Origin: Nematostella vectensis
Taxonomy: Eukaryota; Cnidaria; Anthozoa; Actiniaria; Edwardsiidae
DNA length: 64,000 nucleotides
Assembly (NCBI RefSeq): GCF_932526225.1
Contig: NC_064043.1
Location: 1,819,501-1,883,500 of the forward strand
Reading direction: 5' to 3'
This document shows positions 62,113 through 64,000 of this stretch, piece after piece; the first letter of the stretch is position 1, and each line of letters begins with the position of its first letter. The position numbers and the translations under genes are program-made. Under the pieces are notes generated by a model that had not been told where the DNA came from, did no database searches, and was given only the letters and a program-made list of their open reading frames with translations.

Positions 62113-64000
62113 GATGCTCCAATCCGTGTTCCGAGAGTCGAGAGTACTGTACAGCAACGAAGACTCTCCTAAAGAGTAACCACAGGGTTACCGTCAGCTT
62201 TACCAAAAGCAAGCCAGGAGAAACCACAGGGCTACCCTCAGCCTTACCATACAGGGCTAACGTCATGCTGACGGGTGGCGCATTGTAGGTTTAAGGGGGA
62301 ATTTCACTATTATTTACATCGAGTAAAGTATATTTTAAAAGTACAACCATTACTAAACAAAATAGTCAACTCGGGAGAGGAAATATAGCTTTACAATGCA
62401 TTACGGGTAGGGATAACTCTTTTTGACGCCAAGTGTCTTCCTAATCACCGGTGAAAAAGGAGATTTTGTTTTTAATGGTGACATGGCGATGAAGCGTTGC
62501 CTTGAGGACTTCATGCTGATTGTCGAAGTGGAATACTTGAAAACCGATTGATTACCGCAGGTTTACCGGTCTCAAAACTTTACCATGTTTGGCACTTTTT
62601 AGTGTTATGTCAATTGTGAGATGCTTCCTTATAATTATCTACAAGTTTGACAAGGATTTGATTAAACAACACATTTTAGAGAGTAAGATAAAATGATATT
62701 CACTCGATTATATTTGGTTTAGGAAATAGATATTTGCTCCTGATGGGGGGATATAATACAAGATTATAAAATGAAATACATTAACTGAAATACGAACGAG
62801 TAATTAATGAGGGATTTCTACGCCTAATTGAAATTCTACTGCGTCCATTTAAAAGTTGACATCAAAATCTTTAGATTTGGCAGATTCTACGAAGCATGCA
62901 TTAGAGGGTGGCTTTTTCAGGTTATTTGTAAACTAAAGTCATCTCTTTATCTTCTTGCTCAACAGTTAAATCCGCAAGTTTCATTAAAGTCTCCGTATAC
63001 TTACCATTGGAGCTTGTTTCCCGATAAAGGGATCTACAAAAATAAGGGTATTAATAGCAAATTAAATGCTTGTGTTGTAGATTTGTAAATTTGTAAATTT
63101 GTATTTTAGCTGACATCTAAAAAGCTCGGCTAGTATTGGCTCCTCAGTCCATGAGATCTATATTAACAGATCACGTTTACAGTAAGAAACATAGAATTTG
63201 AAAATCTATGTATTATCTTCTTTTCGAATTGAAAAAAAAAACTAGCATTATTCGGCAAATTACCCCAAGTAATGCTTCGCTTTTGTGTTGTTAAAACATT
63301 TTATTTTTGAACGACGTTTCGACCGAAACATAAATGATTGTAAAACGTTGGGGCAAATCTCCCATGTTAAGAATAGTTTTAGAATTGTACGAGAAAGCAC
63401 TTTTAAGGGTTTCCGTTCTTGCGGTTTGTGGAATATTTTTGCGTTAACACGGTTTGCCTTTAGTAAGTCTGAATAAAACACTTGAAATCGACTTTAAAAT
63501 AGAATCTGAAATCGAATTTAAATACTTACTGGTGTTTTGCGTTTTCCAGCGGGTGAACTTCCATTGCGCAACCCTTTTGCTGCTTGTGTATGCTCGCGTA
63601 GACCCTTGATGATAAAGCCCTTGTGCTAAGACGAGTTTCTCCCTGCGATTGATTATGTGTCTAATTCTATTACCCGTATCTTGGTGATCGATGTTATTGG
63701 TGATATCGAGTTTGTGTGAACTGGCCACTTATCGTAAGCTTTAACACTCCTCCCCTCTTAAATACACAGAAATAATCGCGAATAATCTAGTATGCGTAGA
63801 GAACTTTACAGCATTCACAACTATTATCTGAAATTAAGATTAATACCCGCCCCCCATGTAATAAAAAAGACAGGCAGTAAAATATATGATGTTTGAAATC
63901 GCTTTAATTAAAATTTATTATTTTTAGCGCAGGTGTCTGGGAGAGCTTGATACAATAAAGAGATAATAGAATTAGCAAAAAATAGTATTCATTCAATCTG
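62113..64000. other. Upstream of CD225 gene to window end; no gene seen
   Basis: Contains a two-copy ~45-bp duplication at about 62170-62260 (aaccacagggttaccgtcag and aaccacagggctaccctcag). Beyond it is AT-rich sequence without a recognisable domain, RNA gene or mobile element. An upstream 5' UTR exon of the CD225 gene could lie here. Confidence 0.5.

Noticed and set aside
1-64000. tRNA, rRNA or snRNA genes
   Set aside because: I looked for tRNA-like box A/B patterns and conserved small RNA cores by eye and saw none convincing; a covariance-model search would be decisive.

Overview
This is animal nuclear DNA. It holds intron-rich, spliced genes with consensus GT/AG borders, long introns packed with minisatellites, and no bacterial gene organisation. 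The proteins (cytosolic leucyl-tRNA synthetase, WBP4/FBP21, a GT10 fucosyltransferase, an orphan rhodopsin-class receptor, two GH18 chitinases and a CD225/dispanin protein) fit an invertebrate. An anthozoan cnidarian such as a sea anemone (Nematostella-like) is my best guess. That guess rests on protein flavour and genome texture, not on a diagnostic marker.

Layout. Bases 1-48947 (+) carry the last 27 exons of LARS1, from the region before the CP1 editing domain to the stop codon. The HIGH-motif N-terminus lies off the left edge. One LARS1 intron (14256-35359, 21 kb) hosts two genes on the opposite strand: an intronless alpha-1,3-fucosyltransferase (14755-15933) and a two-exon class A GPCR (20489-22091). 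It also holds a nested set of TIR elements and several large minisatellites. WBP4 (49929-54652, minus, ten exons) is convergent with LARS1. Two tandem single-exon chitinase genes follow on the + strand (56107-57594 and 58947-60362). Last comes a three-exon CD225/dispanin gene on the minus strand (60823-62112). From there to 64000 I see no gene.

The most striking feature is the relation between minisatellites and splice sites. In LARS1 introns 4, 6, 16, 17, 19 (both ends), 22 (donor end) and 25 the tandem-repeat unit is a copy of an exon-intron border: the splice site plus the adjoining exon bases. Weaker cases are introns 10 and 14 and the acceptor end of intron 22. WBP4 intron 6 does the same and goes further: each unit carries AG acceptor, 33-nt pseudo-exon and GT donor, phase-compatible with the WW-domain exon it came from. 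The functional splice site is always the copy at the exon-side edge of the array. Several acceptor-type arrays are built so that use of an internal copy meets an in-frame stop at once. This looks like a recurrent process of tandem duplication seeded at splice junctions, related in form to the tandem-duplication model of intron gain.

Exon borders were placed by hand from reading frame, phase and family similarity. All phases join. The weakest points are the acceptor of WBP4 exon 6 and the first coding exon of the CD225 gene.
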